Shown here: piece after piece, positions 32,671-42,115 of the stretch
Layout of the letters: every line of letters starts with the position of its first letter
How positions within the stretch are numbered: position 1 is the stretch's first letter
Source: JACPRL01 sp035573715
GTDB taxonomy: Bacteria > Acidobacteriota > Terriglobia > Acidiferrales > 2-02-FULL-67-57
Assembly: GCA_035573715.1 (NCBI GenBank)
Contig: DATLZZ010000005.1
Location: 83,604-147,603 of the forward strand
Direction of reading: 5' to 3'
Length of the DNA: 64,000 bases
Made by a program: the position numbers and the translations under genes
Notes under the pieces: generated by a model
Seen by the model: only the letters and a program-made list of their open reading frames with translations
Told to the model about the DNA's origin: nothing
The model's database searches: none

Positions 32671-35661
32671 ATGACAGGGAAGCTTGGTGTTGCCCTTCTG
32701 GCTTTCTGGATCTCCCTGTTTAATGCTACCGCGTTCTCTGCCCAATCGGATGGGCCCTCTGCACCCGACAAGGCAGCCGTAGATGCGCAGGTGGAGCACG
32801 CGCGCCAAGTCTATTCTCAAGAAGGTCCACTTGCTGCGGTTCCCCTGTATGAGGAGGCGCTGGCTGGCTACCGTCAACTGGGAGACCGCCTGGGCGAGGC
32901 CATCGTGCTCGGGTATCTCGGTAACTGCCACAAGCACGCGGGCGATTATGACAAGGCCCTGGAGCTGTTGCTGGAGGCGCTGGCCATCAAAGAGAGCTTG
33001 AAGGCTACGGTCGAAACCGGCAAAACCCTGAACCATCTGGGGCTGCTTTATTGGGAGATGGGCAACTACGACAAAGCCTTGGAACGGTTCGGTCAGGCCC
33101 TGGCCAAAGCGGAAGAGGCCAAGGACACCAAGCTGCGCGCGGCTCTGCTCAACAACCTCAGCCTGGTTTACGACGAACAGGGCGACTACCGCAAGTCGCT
33201 GGAGCAGTACGAACGGGCGCTGGCCCTGCATCGCGAGCAGGGCGATTTGGAGGGAGAGGCGTACACGCTCGGCAACATCGGCGGGGTGTACTACACGTTG
33301 GGGGAATTCCGCCAGGCGATCAGTTACCACGCGCAAGCGTACGCGCTGAGCCGGAAACTCAACCTAAAGCCTTCACAGAGCCAAGACTTGGGCAACATGG
33401 CCTTGTCCCACCTGGAGCTGGATGAAATTCCCGAAGCCGAGCGACTCTTTCGAGAAGCGCTCACGCTTGCCCGCCAGGCTGGCCTGAAGAAGGACGAAGC
33501 GGACTGGCTGAGGGGGTTGGGTGGGGCCCAGCTCCGTCGGGGAGAATACTCCGACGCCCTGGCCAGTTATCGTGCCGCGGCAGAGGTTTATCAGAAGTCA
33601 GAAATGAAACGAGAGCTGGCGGAGGCGCATTCGTTTCTGGCCGACCTGTATCTGCGCTTGGGTGCTCTCCCCTCGAGCCGGCGCGAGCTGGAGCAAGCTC
33701 TGGCCTTGGCGACCTCCATCGGCTATCGCCGCGGGGTCGTGGCGAGCCTCAGCTCGACGGGTGAACTAGCGCAGCGAAGCGGCCAGTCGGAGGAAGCGCT
33801 CAGCCACTTCCACCGCGCCTACGACGAAGCTCTCCAGTTGGACGACAAGACCCAGCAGGTTCTGCTGCTGGTGCGCCTGGGCCGGGCCGAACTGGAGCGC
33901 GAGCGCTACGCCCGCGCGGAGGAGCATCTGGCCGCCGCGCTGGAGATTGCTCGCCGCCAGGAATTGAGGAGCCACGCCGCACTGGCTCTACTCGGGCAGG
34001 CTGAAGTGCGGCGCCGACGCGACCAACCGGAACAATCTCTGCCTCTTTACCAGGAGGGTCTCGAGCTGGCAACGGTTGTCTCGAACCGCGAACTGATCTG
34101 GCGGGTTCACCACGGGCGGGGTCGCGCGCTTGAAGCCTTGAACCGGCCACAAGACGCCTTGACGGCCTACCAAGCGGCGGTGACGGTGATCGAAGCGCTA
34201 CGGGGTTCGATTCGGGAGGAAGCCTTTCGAGCCGGATTCATGGAGGACAAATATGAGGTCTATGTCGACCTCGTTCGCTTGCTCCTGCAGTTGGGCCGAA
34301 CCGAGGAAGCGTTTCTCTATGTAGAAAGATCCCGGGCCCGCGCCTACCTCGACCTGTTGGGCAACGGCAGCATTCGCTTCTCTGGGGGCAAAGGCCTCGC
34401 CGAGGAGGAGCAGAACCTGCGCCGGCGCATCGACCAGCTCCAGCAATTGCTGGAGCGCGAGCAGCAACGCCCCCAACCTGAACTTCGCGGCAGCGCCCTC
34501 GAGACCTTTCGAAGCGAGCTCTCGGAAGCCCAGCGCCAGTATTCTCTTCTTCTGGCTCAGTTGCGCGTGGCAGACCCAGAATTTGAGTCCTTTGTGGCCG
34601 TCAAACCGCTGGGCGCCTCCGAGGTTCAGAGCCTCTTGGGCGAGGGAGAAGTTCTGCTCGAGTATTTTCTCGCCCGCGACCACCTGACTATCTTCCTGCT
34701 GACGCGCGATAAAGTTGTCCACTTCGACCAACCAGTCAACGAGCGAGACGTGCGAGCCAAGGTTGACCTCTTTCGCGACCGGCTGCGTCCCGGGCTGCCG
34801 GGCGCGGACTGGCAAGGGCCCGCGGCCAGCCTCCGCGAACTACTCTTGGGCCCGGTCGAGAATAGCGGACACCTGGAGAAGTCAATTCTTCTCTACATCG
34901 TCCCGCACGGCGTGTTGCACTACCTCCCCTTCTCAGCGCTCTGGAGGCCTGTGGGTTCTGGCGGTGAGTTTCTGGTCGAGAAACACCTGATCGCCTACCT
35001 TCCCTCGGCCAGTACGCTGAGGTTCTGTCAGCAAAAGGCTGACCGGCAGCGAGGCGCCCTTCTGGCCATGGCGCCCGCCATATCCCGCCTGCGATTTGCC
35101 CGGGAAGAAGCGAAGGCGGTTGACGAACTCTTCGCGGGCGAGGGGCTGTTGGCGGTGGGCCGCGAGGCCACCGAAGAGCTCTGCAAGGGGCGCTGTGGGG
35201 AATATGGTGTCCTCCACTTTGCCACCCACGGGCACCTCAACAAGTTGAACCCTCTGTTTTCCCGGATTGATCTGGAACCGAGTCGAGATTCAGACGGGCG
35301 CCTGGAGGTGTACGAGATAATGGGGCTGCGGCTCCACGCCGACCTGGCGACGCTGAGCGCGTGCAACACTGCCCTGGGCTCCGGCCACTTCGGCCAACTG
35401 CCCGCGGGCGAGGACTGGGTCGGCCTGACCCGAGCCTTTATTTACGCCGGCACACCCACCGTCCTCGCCAGTCTCTGGGAAGTGGATGACCGGTCCACGA
35501 CGGAACTGATGAAGGCCTTCTACCGCCACTGGGGCCGCACCGATGGAAAGGCGGAAGCCCTGGCTTTAGCTCAGCGCGAGTTGCTGGGCAAATCTTCCGG
35601 TGGTACCTACAGCAACCCCTACTACTGGGCCGGCTTCGTCCTTGTCGGTGATGCCCATTGA
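32671..35661 (+). CDS. Exported TPR-CHAT caspase-like protein
   Basis: Protein of 996 residues. A signal peptide (VALLAFWISLFNATAFSA) indicates export. About ten TPR units follow (to ~560), e.g. AIVLGYLGNCHKHAGDYDKA and NHLGLLYWEMGNYDKALERF, then a coiled-coil (~570-640). The C-terminal CHAT domain has the caspase-type dyad H853 in HFATHGHLN and C898 in LSACNTALGSG, both intact. CHAT proteins are cysteine proteases of clan CD. It is the third gene after the sigma factor and the zinc-finger membrane protein, 28 bp behind the latter. The membrane protein's outer domain is a natural candidate substrate (inference). Confidence 0.92.
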   Translation: MTGKLGVALLAFWISLFNATAFSAQSDGPSAPDKAAVDAQVEHARQVYSQEGPLAAVPLYEEALAGYRQLGDRLGEAIVLGYLGNCHKHAGDYDKALELLLEALAIKESLKATVETGKTLNHLGLLYWEMGNYDKALERFGQALAKAEEAKDTKLRAALLNNLSLVYDEQGDYRKSLEQYERALALHREQGDLEGEAYTLGNIGGVYYTLGEFRQAISYHAQAYALSRKLNLKPSQSQDLGNMALSHLELDEIPEAERLFREALTLARQAGLKKDEADWLRGLGGAQLRRGEYSDALASYRAAAEVYQKSEMKRELAEAHSFLADLYLRLGALPSSRRELEQALALATSIGYRRGVVASLSSTGELAQRSGQSEEALSHFHRAYDEALQLDDKTQQVLLLVRLGRAELERERYARAEEHLAAALEIARRQELRSHAALALLGQAEVRRRRDQPEQSLPLYQEGLELATVVSNRELIWRVHHGRGRALEALNRPQDALTAYQAAVTVIEALRGSIREEAFRAGFMEDKYEVYVDLVRLLLQLGRTEEAFLYVERSRARAYLDLLGNGSIRFSGGKGLAEEEQNLRRRIDQLQQLLEREQQRPQPELRGSALETFRSELSEAQRQYSLLLAQLRVADPEFESFVAVKPLGASEVQSLLGEGEVLLEYFLARDHLTIFLLTRDKVVHFDQPVNERDVRAKVDLFRDRLRPGLPGADWQGPAASLRELLLGPVENSGHLEKSILLYIVPHGVLHYLPFSALWRPVGSGGEFLVEKHLIAYLPSASTLRFCQQKADRQRGALLAMAPAISRLRFAREEAKAVDELFAGEGLLAVGREATEELCKGRCGEYGVLHFATHGHLNKLNPLFSRIDLEPSRDSDGRLEVYEIMGLRLHADLATLSACNTALGSGHFGQLPAGEDWVGLTRAFIYAGTPTVLASLWEVDDRSTTELMKAFYRHWGRTDGKAEALALAQRELLGKSSGGTYSNPYYWAGFVLVGDAH

Positions 35662-35831
35662 AGCACTACTGCGAACGGGTAATCTTTGGCCGCTACGGCG
35701 TTATAGATGTCGATGTACTCGCTGCTCGCGAAAAGAGGACCTTAGGCAGCCAAAGCCTGGAATTTTTGGACACAAAAGTCACCACAGTCGTCCAGAAGGC
35801 TGTTTTGGGGGCGTGTAAGTTGTTGAAAAGG

Positions 35832-35906
35832 TGGTGCCGGGGGCGGGGATCGAACCCGCGACCTAGGGATTATGAGACCCTCGCTCTGCCACTGAGCTAC
35901 CCCGGC
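35832..35906 (-). tRNA. tRNA with CAU anticodon (elongator Met, or Ile2)
   Basis: The minus strand folds as a full cloverleaf: acceptor GCCGGGG/CCCCGGC, D-arm GCTC...GAGC, anticodon loop CTCATAA (anticodon CAT), T-arm GCGGG-TTCGATC-CCCGC and an encoded CCA end. The G1:C72 pair rules out an initiator. Elongator Met is more likely; if it is Ile2, TilS (46193-47644) would modify it. The stem pair next to the loop is T-T. Confidence 0.93.
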
Positions 35907-36091
35907 TCATTCTTGGAGCACACTAGCCCGCAAGGCGTCCGCGCCAGGCAGTAACCATCGTACCGGCACGGAAGTGGGGTGTCAACGCACCAAGGTTCTG
36001 GAAAAAATTCGCCCGATTTCCTATTGATTGAGAAACCTTGGCGTGGCATTGTACATCGTAGTAAGTGAAGCGGCGCCAGACGGAGAGGACG

Positions 36092-36322
36092 ATGAAGCGG
36101 GAGAAGCGACTGAAGCTCGATTGGGACACGCTCCGGACGCCGCTGCACGAATTTGGTTTGCCTCCCTTTTTGGAGCGCGCGGCGCGCTGGGTGGAGAAGC
36201 ATCCGAAGACCGTGCTGGCCGGCGCGCTCATCCTGACGCTGACTGTTTTGCTCGCGCAGACGCCAGCCGAGCAGTCCACCGACGCCGACCCCTACAGCGG
36301 CGAGACGCCGCTTTTCGTCTAA
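36092..36322 (+). CDS. Small single-span membrane protein
   Basis: Protein of 76 residues, not recognised. A charged N-terminal part is followed by one membrane helix (TVLAGALILTLTVLLAQ) and a short polar tail. GGAGAGGACG stands before the ATG. It lies between the tRNA and the CRISPR array, in the same orientation as predicted crRNA transcription. A link to the CRISPR system is not supported by anything but position. Confidence 0.5.
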   Translation: MKREKRLKLDWDTLRTPLHEFGLPPFLERAARWVEKHPKTVLAGALILTLTVLLAQTPAEQSTDADPYSGETPLFV

Positions 36323-36385
36323 GCGTGAGCCTCAGCACCGCTTAACGTCCTGCTTCCTCAACCGGAACGAACGGTTAAGCCTACT

Positions 36386-37670
36386 GCTGCGGTTTGCGGA
36401 GATTCCGGGGTTTGCTACACTTAAATGCGCTGGCAGAACGCTGCGGCTTCGCTGCGGTTTGCGGAGATTCCGGGGTTTGCTACACTCGTTCCACCTTTCA
36501 GGCAGCGGCGAGCGCAGCTGCGGTTTGCGGAGATTCCGGGGTTTGCTACACTAACAGCTCGAGTCGAGCGGCTACCTGGAGGGCTGCGGTTTGCGGAGAT
36601 TCCGGGGGTTGCTACACTGGAAGAGCCGTAAGGCCGCACGCCGCGCACGCTGCGGTTTGCGGAGATTCCGGGGTTTGCTACACTCGGTGCCGTACCGACC
36701 GTCAGGGCAAGTAGCTGCGGTTTGCGGAGATTCCGGGGTTTGCTACACTCCAAGCCACAGTAAGAGCGCGGCCAGTTTCGCTGCGGTTTGCGGAGATTCC
36801 GGGGTTTGCTACACTCGATGCTGGCGTCGGGGTACATGTGCTCGCGCTGCGGTTTGCGGAGATTCCGGGGTTTGCTACACTGTTTCAGGAAGTTGTCCCA
36901 GCGGATACGTCGCTGCGGTTTGCGGAGATTCCGGGGTTTGCTACACTAAATCGGCTGGTGGGTGGCCTGGGCTCTGAGCTGCGGTTTGCGGAGATTCCGG
37001 GGTTTGCTACACTTCAGTTGTCCGAGAGCCACTACCATGCCAAGCTGCGGTTTGCGGAGATTCCGGGGTTTGCTACACTAGGCGGCTAAGTACACAGCGG
37101 GACAGCAGGGCTGCGGTTTGCGGAGATTCCGGGGTTTGCTACACTAAACAACACCTGGACGTTCAGCATCTATCGCTGCGGTTTGCGGAGATTCCGGGGT
37201 TTGCTACACTGCATTACCTTTGATGCTACCCCTCCGTCCGCTGCGGTTTGCGGAGATTCCGGGGTTTGCTACACTGGCCACCCGCGCGCCCCCCATAAGT
37301 TGCCTGCTGCGGTTTGCGGAGATTCCGGGGTTTGCTACACTGGGAAGCGACCCGCAGAAACCTACATCCCAGGCTGCGGTTTGCGGAGATTCCGGGGTTT
37401 GCTACACTTCATCACCCTCTTGGGGAAGCAATCTCCAAGCTGCGGTTTGCGGAGATTCCGGGGTTTGCTACACTCTGCGCCGTCCGGGGTTTTGCCTTGA
37501 ACTGCTGCGGTTTGCGGAGATTCCGGGGTTTGCTACACTCGCGTCGCCGCCATCGCGCCGCAGCTGGCGCTGCGGTTTGCGGAGATTCCGGGGTTTGCTA
37601 CACTGCGAGCCCGTCGAGGATCGCGCTAACGAACGCTGCGGTTTGCGGAGATTCCGGGGTTTGCTACACT
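36386..37670 (+). CRISPR. Type II-C CRISPR array, 20 repeats, 19 spacers
   Basis: Twenty 36-bp repeats starting at 36386, 36451, 36517, 36583, 36649, 36714, 36780, 36846, 36912, 36978, 37044, 37110, 37175, 37240, 37306, 37373, 37439, 37504, 37569 and 37635. The repeat begins GCTGCGGTTTGCGGAG and ends GGGGTTTGCTACACT. Spacers are 29-31 bp and all different. Repeat 4 (36583) has one T-to-G change. Pairing with the tracrRNA shows that the plus strand is the crRNA strand. Each repeat holds TTGCGG, 16 bp, then TACACT with an upstream TG (extended -10), so each may start its own crRNA. Confidence 0.98.
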
Positions 37671-37718
37671 AGGCCGCGCGTAAGCGGCTGAGGAGTCCGG
37701 AGTAAGGGCCAAGGGCGC

Positions 37719-38075
37719 TCAGAAAAACTCGAGCTGCGTCGGCATGGCCGGCTCGGGTTGGCGCTTTTTTCCACGGAACGTGAGTATCTTTCCGTACTGG
37801 TGATCGGTGATCACCAGGAATCGAACCTCGCCTCTTGGGGGAACTTCATCCCCCATTCTCTGGATGTGAACTTGAGTGTTCTCCCAACTGGCGCAATGGC
37901 GCTGGTAGACGGAGTACTGCATCATAGTAAAACCGTCATCGAGAAGCTCTTTCCGGAAGCGGGTGTACTCGCGCCGGCTTTCCGGCTTGTCCACGGGCAG
38001 GTCGAAAAGCGCCAGCACCCACATCGTTTGCCAGGCGAAGGGCCTAAGGGGCCAGGGGTTCCTTCTCACTCTCAT
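37719..38075 (-). CDS. cas2: CRISPR-associated endonuclease Cas2
   Basis: Cas2 of 118 residues, which with Cas1 forms the spacer-integration complex. The ferredoxin-like fold start MWVLALFDLPVDKPESRREY carries the conserved Asp after strand 1, followed by GFTMMQYSVYQRHC and VRFLVITDHQYGKI, as in type II Cas2. ATG 38075 follows GGAGGAAAG; the open frame continues to 38150 but lies inside cas1. It overlaps the cas1 3' end by about 30 bp and is last in the cas9-cas1-cas2 operon. The array starts about 50 bp past its stop. Confidence 0.95.
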   Translation of the reverse strand: MRVRRNPWPLRPFAWQTMWVLALFDLPVDKPESRREYTRFRKELLDDGFTMMQYSVYQRHCASWENTQVHIQRMGDEVPPRGEVRFLVITDHQYGKILTFRGKKRQPEPAMPTQLEFF

Positions 38076-38988
38076 CGGTACTTTCCTCCGCAGCCACCGG
38101 CAAGCCCGAGGGCAGAGCCAGGGCAGGCTCGCCGGTTTGAAAGGCTTCATTCAAGGAAGCTGCCGTGGCGTGGAAGGCCAGCAGCAGCGGGGTTTTTCGT
38201 TCGGCCAGACCGACGGTTTCATTGAACAGGCTCAGGAGGGCCTGCTTGTTCTCGCGGTTGAGCTCCCAGATTCTGGCTTTTTCCTCAACCAGGCGGTGGA
38301 CGCGCCAGTCCACGTAGGGGCGATAGGGTTCGACGATGTCGTCGGCCAGGCAGAAGGCGTTGGAGCGGTTGTGGTGGTGAATGCCAACGGTGGGCAGCAG
38401 CCCGGCGGCGCAGAGGGCGCGGGCGGCCGCCGCCCGCAGGGCGGTGTAGCCGTAATTTAGGAGAAGGTTCGGGGGCGGTCCATCGTGGCGCCGCCGGAAG
38501 TCGGAGCCCAGCAGCCGCGGCCAATAGCGCTGCGCAGCTTGCGCCTCCAGATTCTCGGGGTCGCCCGAGCGCACCCGGCGCGCCAGCGCCTCCAGTCCAG
38601 CGTCTTCGCCCCTGGCCTGCTTCAGGACGGCGGCTTGCAGGCGAATCTTGCCCGCCACCAGCGCCTGCCACAGCCGTTTCTTCAGGGGCAGGGAGGCATC
38701 GAGTTGCGCGCGGTAGCGTTCGGTCTGCACGGCGTTGCCTTCCAGCGGCAGCAGCAAGCTGGTGGGGTGGTGGTTGATGCCGCAGAGGACAACCGCAGCG
38801 CCCATCTCCGCCAGCGTAGTGAAGACGGCGTGGGTGTAGGAGACGGCCGGATGGTCGATCAGCAGCACCCCGATGTCCTCGCACGGGATGGTGGCATCGG
38901 GGGCGTTGTCGCGCGAGATGACCAGTTGCCGGTGGGCAATCGAAAGCCGCGCCGGCCCGCTCGATACTTCAAGGATGCGTTTAATCAT
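38044..38988 (-). CDS. cas1: CRISPR-associated integrase Cas1
   Basis: Cas1 of 314 residues, type II-like. The metal ligands are visible: Glu in NLEAQAAQRYW, His in VGIHHHNRSN and Asp in CLADDIVEPYRP. The N-terminal beta domain includes IGVLLIDHPAVSYTHAVFTT. Its ATG overlaps the cas9 stop (ATGATTAA), so translation is coupled. The last ~25 residues are acidic and Pro/Ser-rich. No csn2 or cas4 is present, consistent with subtype II-C. Confidence 0.96.
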   Translation of the reverse strand: MIKRILEVSSGPARLSIAHRQLVISRDNAPDATIPCEDIGVLLIDHPAVSYTHAVFTTLAEMGAAVVLCGINHHPTSLLLPLEGNAVQTERYRAQLDASLPLKKRLWQALVAGKIRLQAAVLKQARGEDAGLEALARRVRSGDPENLEAQAAQRYWPRLLGSDFRRRHDGPPPNLLLNYGYTALRAAAARALCAAGLLPTVGIHHHNRSNAFCLADDIVEPYRPYVDWRVHRLVEEKARIWELNRENKQALLSLFNETVGLAERKTPLLLAFHATAASLNEAFQTGEPALALPSGLPVAAEESTDESEKEPLAP

Positions 38989-41900
38989 TGGCCGGCCTCA
39001 CCCGCCCGATGGCGTCAATCGTCACTTTGCGAATGTCGTCCCTGAGCAAACGCGCGGCTCCGAAGGACACTTCCGGCTTGGGCTCGTCAGCCATCTGTAG
39101 GGGCTTGTAAAAGACCCGGCCTTTCTCGTTGAACTTCCGAACCACAAGATACTCCCTAGCACCGTCAGGTTTTCGCACCTCCAGAACATCACCCGGACAA
39201 AGAGACAGGACAAGCGGGCCACCATCTGTGTTCGTGCGCTGAACCAAGGGCGCGCGCGCGCGTAGCCTTCGTAGAGCCTCGTAGAGCGTAACCGTGTCGT
39301 GCGGCGGGTCGCCCTTATCGTAGATGGCGATGTGGTGGAGGTTGTTCAGCTCTACATGGCTCCTAGGCTTGGGGCGGAGCGGCAGCATCACTTTCGATTG
39401 TCGCTTCACAAGCAGGCGCACTTTCCGGATCTGGCGCGCCTCGCCCGTCTCCTTGTCCACCAGCACCGGATAGTTGTTTTCTCCGAAGGCTTTCTTGGGG
39501 TCGCCGCCGTGTCTCTCCACGTGCTCCTTTACGAGGCGGCGAATCTCGGGGTCACGGATGTTCTCGACTTCGGAAAGCGAGAGTTTTTCGACCGGTTTGC
39601 GGAAGACGAAGTAGCGATAGGCGATGCCGCCCTCGATAACTTCCTTGCCGGTGTCCCCGTAGTAGGTTTGCGCGTGGAGCGGGCCGGAGACTTTGCGGCG
39701 GACGCGGTGGGAGACGACGATGGCCGCGGTCTTCTGCTGCGCCTCCCTCCAGAATCCTTCCCAGGGCACGGGCAGAGAAGGTCTTTCGCCTCTCTTTTCG
39801 CGGGCATAGTAGTCGCTCAGGCGCTTGATGAAGGCGGGGGTGGCGAGAGCCACTGCCAGCGCGTCCAGGGCGTGGTGGCGGTGGTCGGCGCGGTTCTTGC
39901 GCCACGGGGTTTCGGGATTCAGGATGCCATCGAGTCCCCAGGCTTTGCGCAGCTGGGCGGTCACCTGTCCGTTGCAGACCTGCACCGGGACGCCCAGGCG
40001 GGCGAGGAACTTGCGGGCTTCCACCGCGGTGTAGCTGGTATCAGCCTTCTGGCGCTGCTCGAGGAACTCCTGGCCTTCCGGGTAGTCTTCGCGCAGGAAG
40101 TTCTTCATCTTCTCCGCCGGGAACTTGCCGGCTTCCACCCACTTTTCCAGCCGGCTTTTGACGGCTTCCCACTCCTCCGGGCGGTTGCGGAAAAACTCGA
40201 AGGGGGTCCGGTCGCCCTTGGCCCGGTTGACGTCGGTAGCGCAGAGCGTCTTGTTGAGGTAGCCGTTGTCGAGCGAGCGCGAGAGCGGAAAGATGTGCTC
40301 GATCTGGAATTCCCCCCGGCGAAACAGAGCGTCGAAGCTGACCTTGCGACCCGTGTACGGGCAGGTTTCGTCGGATTCCTTCCACAGCAGCCATTGCTCG
40401 ATGGCCTCGTTGCGCACCGGGATGCCGTTCTCCTTCAGCGCCTCTGCGGCCTCCTCGCGGCTGCGCCGGTTCGCGGCATTCCGCTTGCGGATGTCCTGCC
40501 GTTCCGTCTTGGTTTTCTTCAGTTCGCGGAGCAGCTCGATGCGGATGAGGTCGGGCTTGCCGTAGACGCCGAGCAGGTTGTTGACCACTTTGCGCAGCTC
40601 GTTCAGCGTGCGGTTCACACTCGGGTTTCGGAGCACGGGCATCTTCTTCGGATGCGACGGCAACCGCTCCAGGACCTGGTCGGTCTTCTCTCGCCAGCCG
40701 GGATAGGCGTGGTCGAGCGCCCCGCCGGTTTCGTTCAGGCCCCGACCTTGCTCCAGATGAGGCAGAAGTTTGAGGATGGCTTTTTCAGAAAAGCGGAGCC
40801 AGCCCGTGGGCGGCTCGAAGTCGGCAAGCTGCTCAGCTTGCTCGCCAGTGATCCCGAAGTCCTTCTGTGCTTCTTCGACAAAGCGGGCTTTGGCGGGGGC
40901 GATATCGTTCACGAAGGGATCAAGCCGATGAAGCTCGATGCGTTTGTTGCCCACCTGACGGTTGTAGATGGCGAACAAGCGAGGATAGAGCTCCTGGCGG
41001 AGGGGGTCGCGAGCCGGGTGGGTGTCCCAGGCGTCGCCGAAGACCTCGGCCAGTTTGGCTTCGATGGCGTTTCCTAGCAGCCGCGTCTCCCCGCCGGTCT
41101 CCAGTGAGACGTCCGGCTTCAGGTCAAGCCCGCGTCCCTTCCACAGCTTCTTGAGCGTCGTGCGAACGCCGCCGAACCTCATCTCCTCTTGCCGCTGGAG
41201 TTTCTCGAGCAGAATCGCGCGCTCTTCGGCGTCCAGCGGGCGCGGCGGTTGGCCGGGGAAGCGCAGGCGGACGTTATTCATCTGCTGGAGCATGCGGAAC
41301 TGTTGCCCGAGCCAGGAGCCCCGCGCGCATACAGGCTCTCCCGGTTCCAGCCAGCATTGTCCGACTGTTTGCAGGCGCCAGAAGATCGGCCGCTGGTAGA
41401 GCAGGATGCCGCGCAGCCGTTTTTTCAGGTCGTCGGTGAGAAGTTCGGGGTGGTGTGTGGCCTGGGCATCCCACAAGCGATCGAACTCTTCCATCACCAT
41501 CTCGCGGCTGATGTGCCGATTGCGTTTGCGTTCGTCGGCGAGGCTGGCGAGGTATTCGCCAAGCGTGCGGCCTTCGAGCTTTCCCGCCAGGGCTTTGATT
41601 TCTTCCTTGATCGGTCCTTCTTCCTTCTCGCGGGCTTTCTTCAGGCCTGCGCGTTCTTCCATGCGACGCGCGGAGAGGAAACCCCGGCGATGGCTGAGGT
41701 GATAGAGGGCGCGTCCTATCTCAAAAGGCTCAAGGCGTTCGCGCAGGCCGCGGGCGCGCAACTGGTAGGGGTCGGCGCCGCCGCTCATGAACGCGTCCCA
41801 TTCCGCCGTGCCAAAAGGCGGCAGTAGACCGGCCTCAGTCAGGGCGGTGCGCAGCAGCTTCCGACGGAGGCGGCGTCGGCGAAATTGTCGGCGGATAAGC

Positions 41901-42073
41901 CGAGCTGCGCGGCGGTTCTGGTTGAGCGGGTCGAGCTTGTCGGGCGTCCGACTTTCCGGATAAATGCGGACGCCCTGGTGGAGAATCTTGCCCCGGCCTG
42001 CCTCCTCGTCCCAGTCAATAACGGCGAAGCCGACAGAGGTGGTGCCGAGGTCAAAGCCCCAAATGCGTTCCAT
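38981..42073 (-). CDS. cas9: CRISPR effector nuclease Cas9 (subtype II-C, 1030 residues)
   Basis: Compact Cas9. RuvC-I is GFDLGTTSVGFAVIDW with D8. An Arg-rich bridge helix follows (RRQFRRRRLRRKLL). RuvC-II is RIELLRELKKTK. The HNH domain has CPYTGRKVSFDALF and EFQIEHIFPLSRSLDN with catalytic H593. RuvC-III is HHALDALAVALA with H733/H734 and D737. All nuclease residues are present, so both strands should be cut. ATG 42073 follows AGGAGGCTCAAC; 42160 is only an open extension through the tracrRNA promoter region. The length fits small II-C proteins. The PAM cannot be read from this sequence. Confidence 0.97.
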   Translation of the reverse strand: MERIWGFDLGTTSVGFAVIDWDEEAGRGKILHQGVRIYPESRTPDKLDPLNQNRRAARLIRRQFRRRRLRRKLLRTALTEAGLLPPFGTAEWDAFMSGGADPYQLRARGLRERLEPFEIGRALYHLSHRRGFLSARRMEERAGLKKAREKEEGPIKEEIKALAGKLEGRTLGEYLASLADERKRNRHISREMVMEEFDRLWDAQATHHPELLTDDLKKRLRGILLYQRPIFWRLQTVGQCWLEPGEPVCARGSWLGQQFRMLQQMNNVRLRFPGQPPRPLDAEERAILLEKLQRQEEMRFGGVRTTLKKLWKGRGLDLKPDVSLETGGETRLLGNAIEAKLAEVFGDAWDTHPARDPLRQELYPRLFAIYNRQVGNKRIELHRLDPFVNDIAPAKARFVEEAQKDFGITGEQAEQLADFEPPTGWLRFSEKAILKLLPHLEQGRGLNETGGALDHAYPGWREKTDQVLERLPSHPKKMPVLRNPSVNRTLNELRKVVNNLLGVYGKPDLIRIELLRELKKTKTERQDIRKRNAANRRSREEAAEALKENGIPVRNEAIEQWLLWKESDETCPYTGRKVSFDALFRRGEFQIEHIFPLSRSLDNGYLNKTLCATDVNRAKGDRTPFEFFRNRPEEWEAVKSRLEKWVEAGKFPAEKMKNFLREDYPEGQEFLEQRQKADTSYTAVEARKFLARLGVPVQVCNGQVTAQLRKAWGLDGILNPETPWRKNRADHRHHALDALAVALATPAFIKRLSDYYAREKRGERPSLPVPWEGFWREAQQKTAAIVVSHRVRRKVSGPLHAQTYYGDTGKEVIEGGIAYRYFVFRKPVEKLSLSEVENIRDPEIRRLVKEHVERHGGDPKKAFGENNYPVLVDKETGEARQIRKVRLLVKRQSKVMLPLRPKPRSHVELNNLHHIAIYDKGDPPHDTVTLYEALRRLRARAPLVQRTNTDGGPLVLSLCPGDVLEVRKPDGAREYLVVRKFNEKGRVFYKPLQMADEPKPEVSFGAARLLRDDIRKVTIDAIGRVRPAND

Positions 42074-42115
42074 GTTGAGCCTCCTGGAAGAGTGGAGGCG
42101 CCCGCAGGAAATTGC

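Noticed and set aside
35658..35954. 98-codon plus frame between the CHAT gene and the small membrane protein gene
   Set aside because: It runs through the antisense of the tRNA (WCRGRGSNPRPRDYETLALP), a known false-gene pattern.
36422..37634. Spacers matching other parts of this window (self-targeting)
   Set aside because: By eye none of the 19 spacers matches a gene in the window, but a full alignment was not possible.
30649..37670. Type III-E (Craspase) CRISPR locus, suggested by sigma factor plus TPR-CHAT next to a CRISPR array
   Set aside because: No Cas7-11, Csx30 or Csx31 is present; the array pairs with the type II tracrRNA and the TPR-CHAT protein has a signal peptide. The closeness to the array looks incidental.
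36394..37691. Several open frames inside the CRISPR array with repeating peptide blocks
   Set aside because: The peptide repeats are translations of the CRISPR repeat; there is no independent ribosome site.
39299..41077. 592-codon plus-strand frame opposite cas9
   Set aside because: The minus frame carries all RuvC and HNH motifs; the plus frame has a low-complexity composition typical of antisense shadows.
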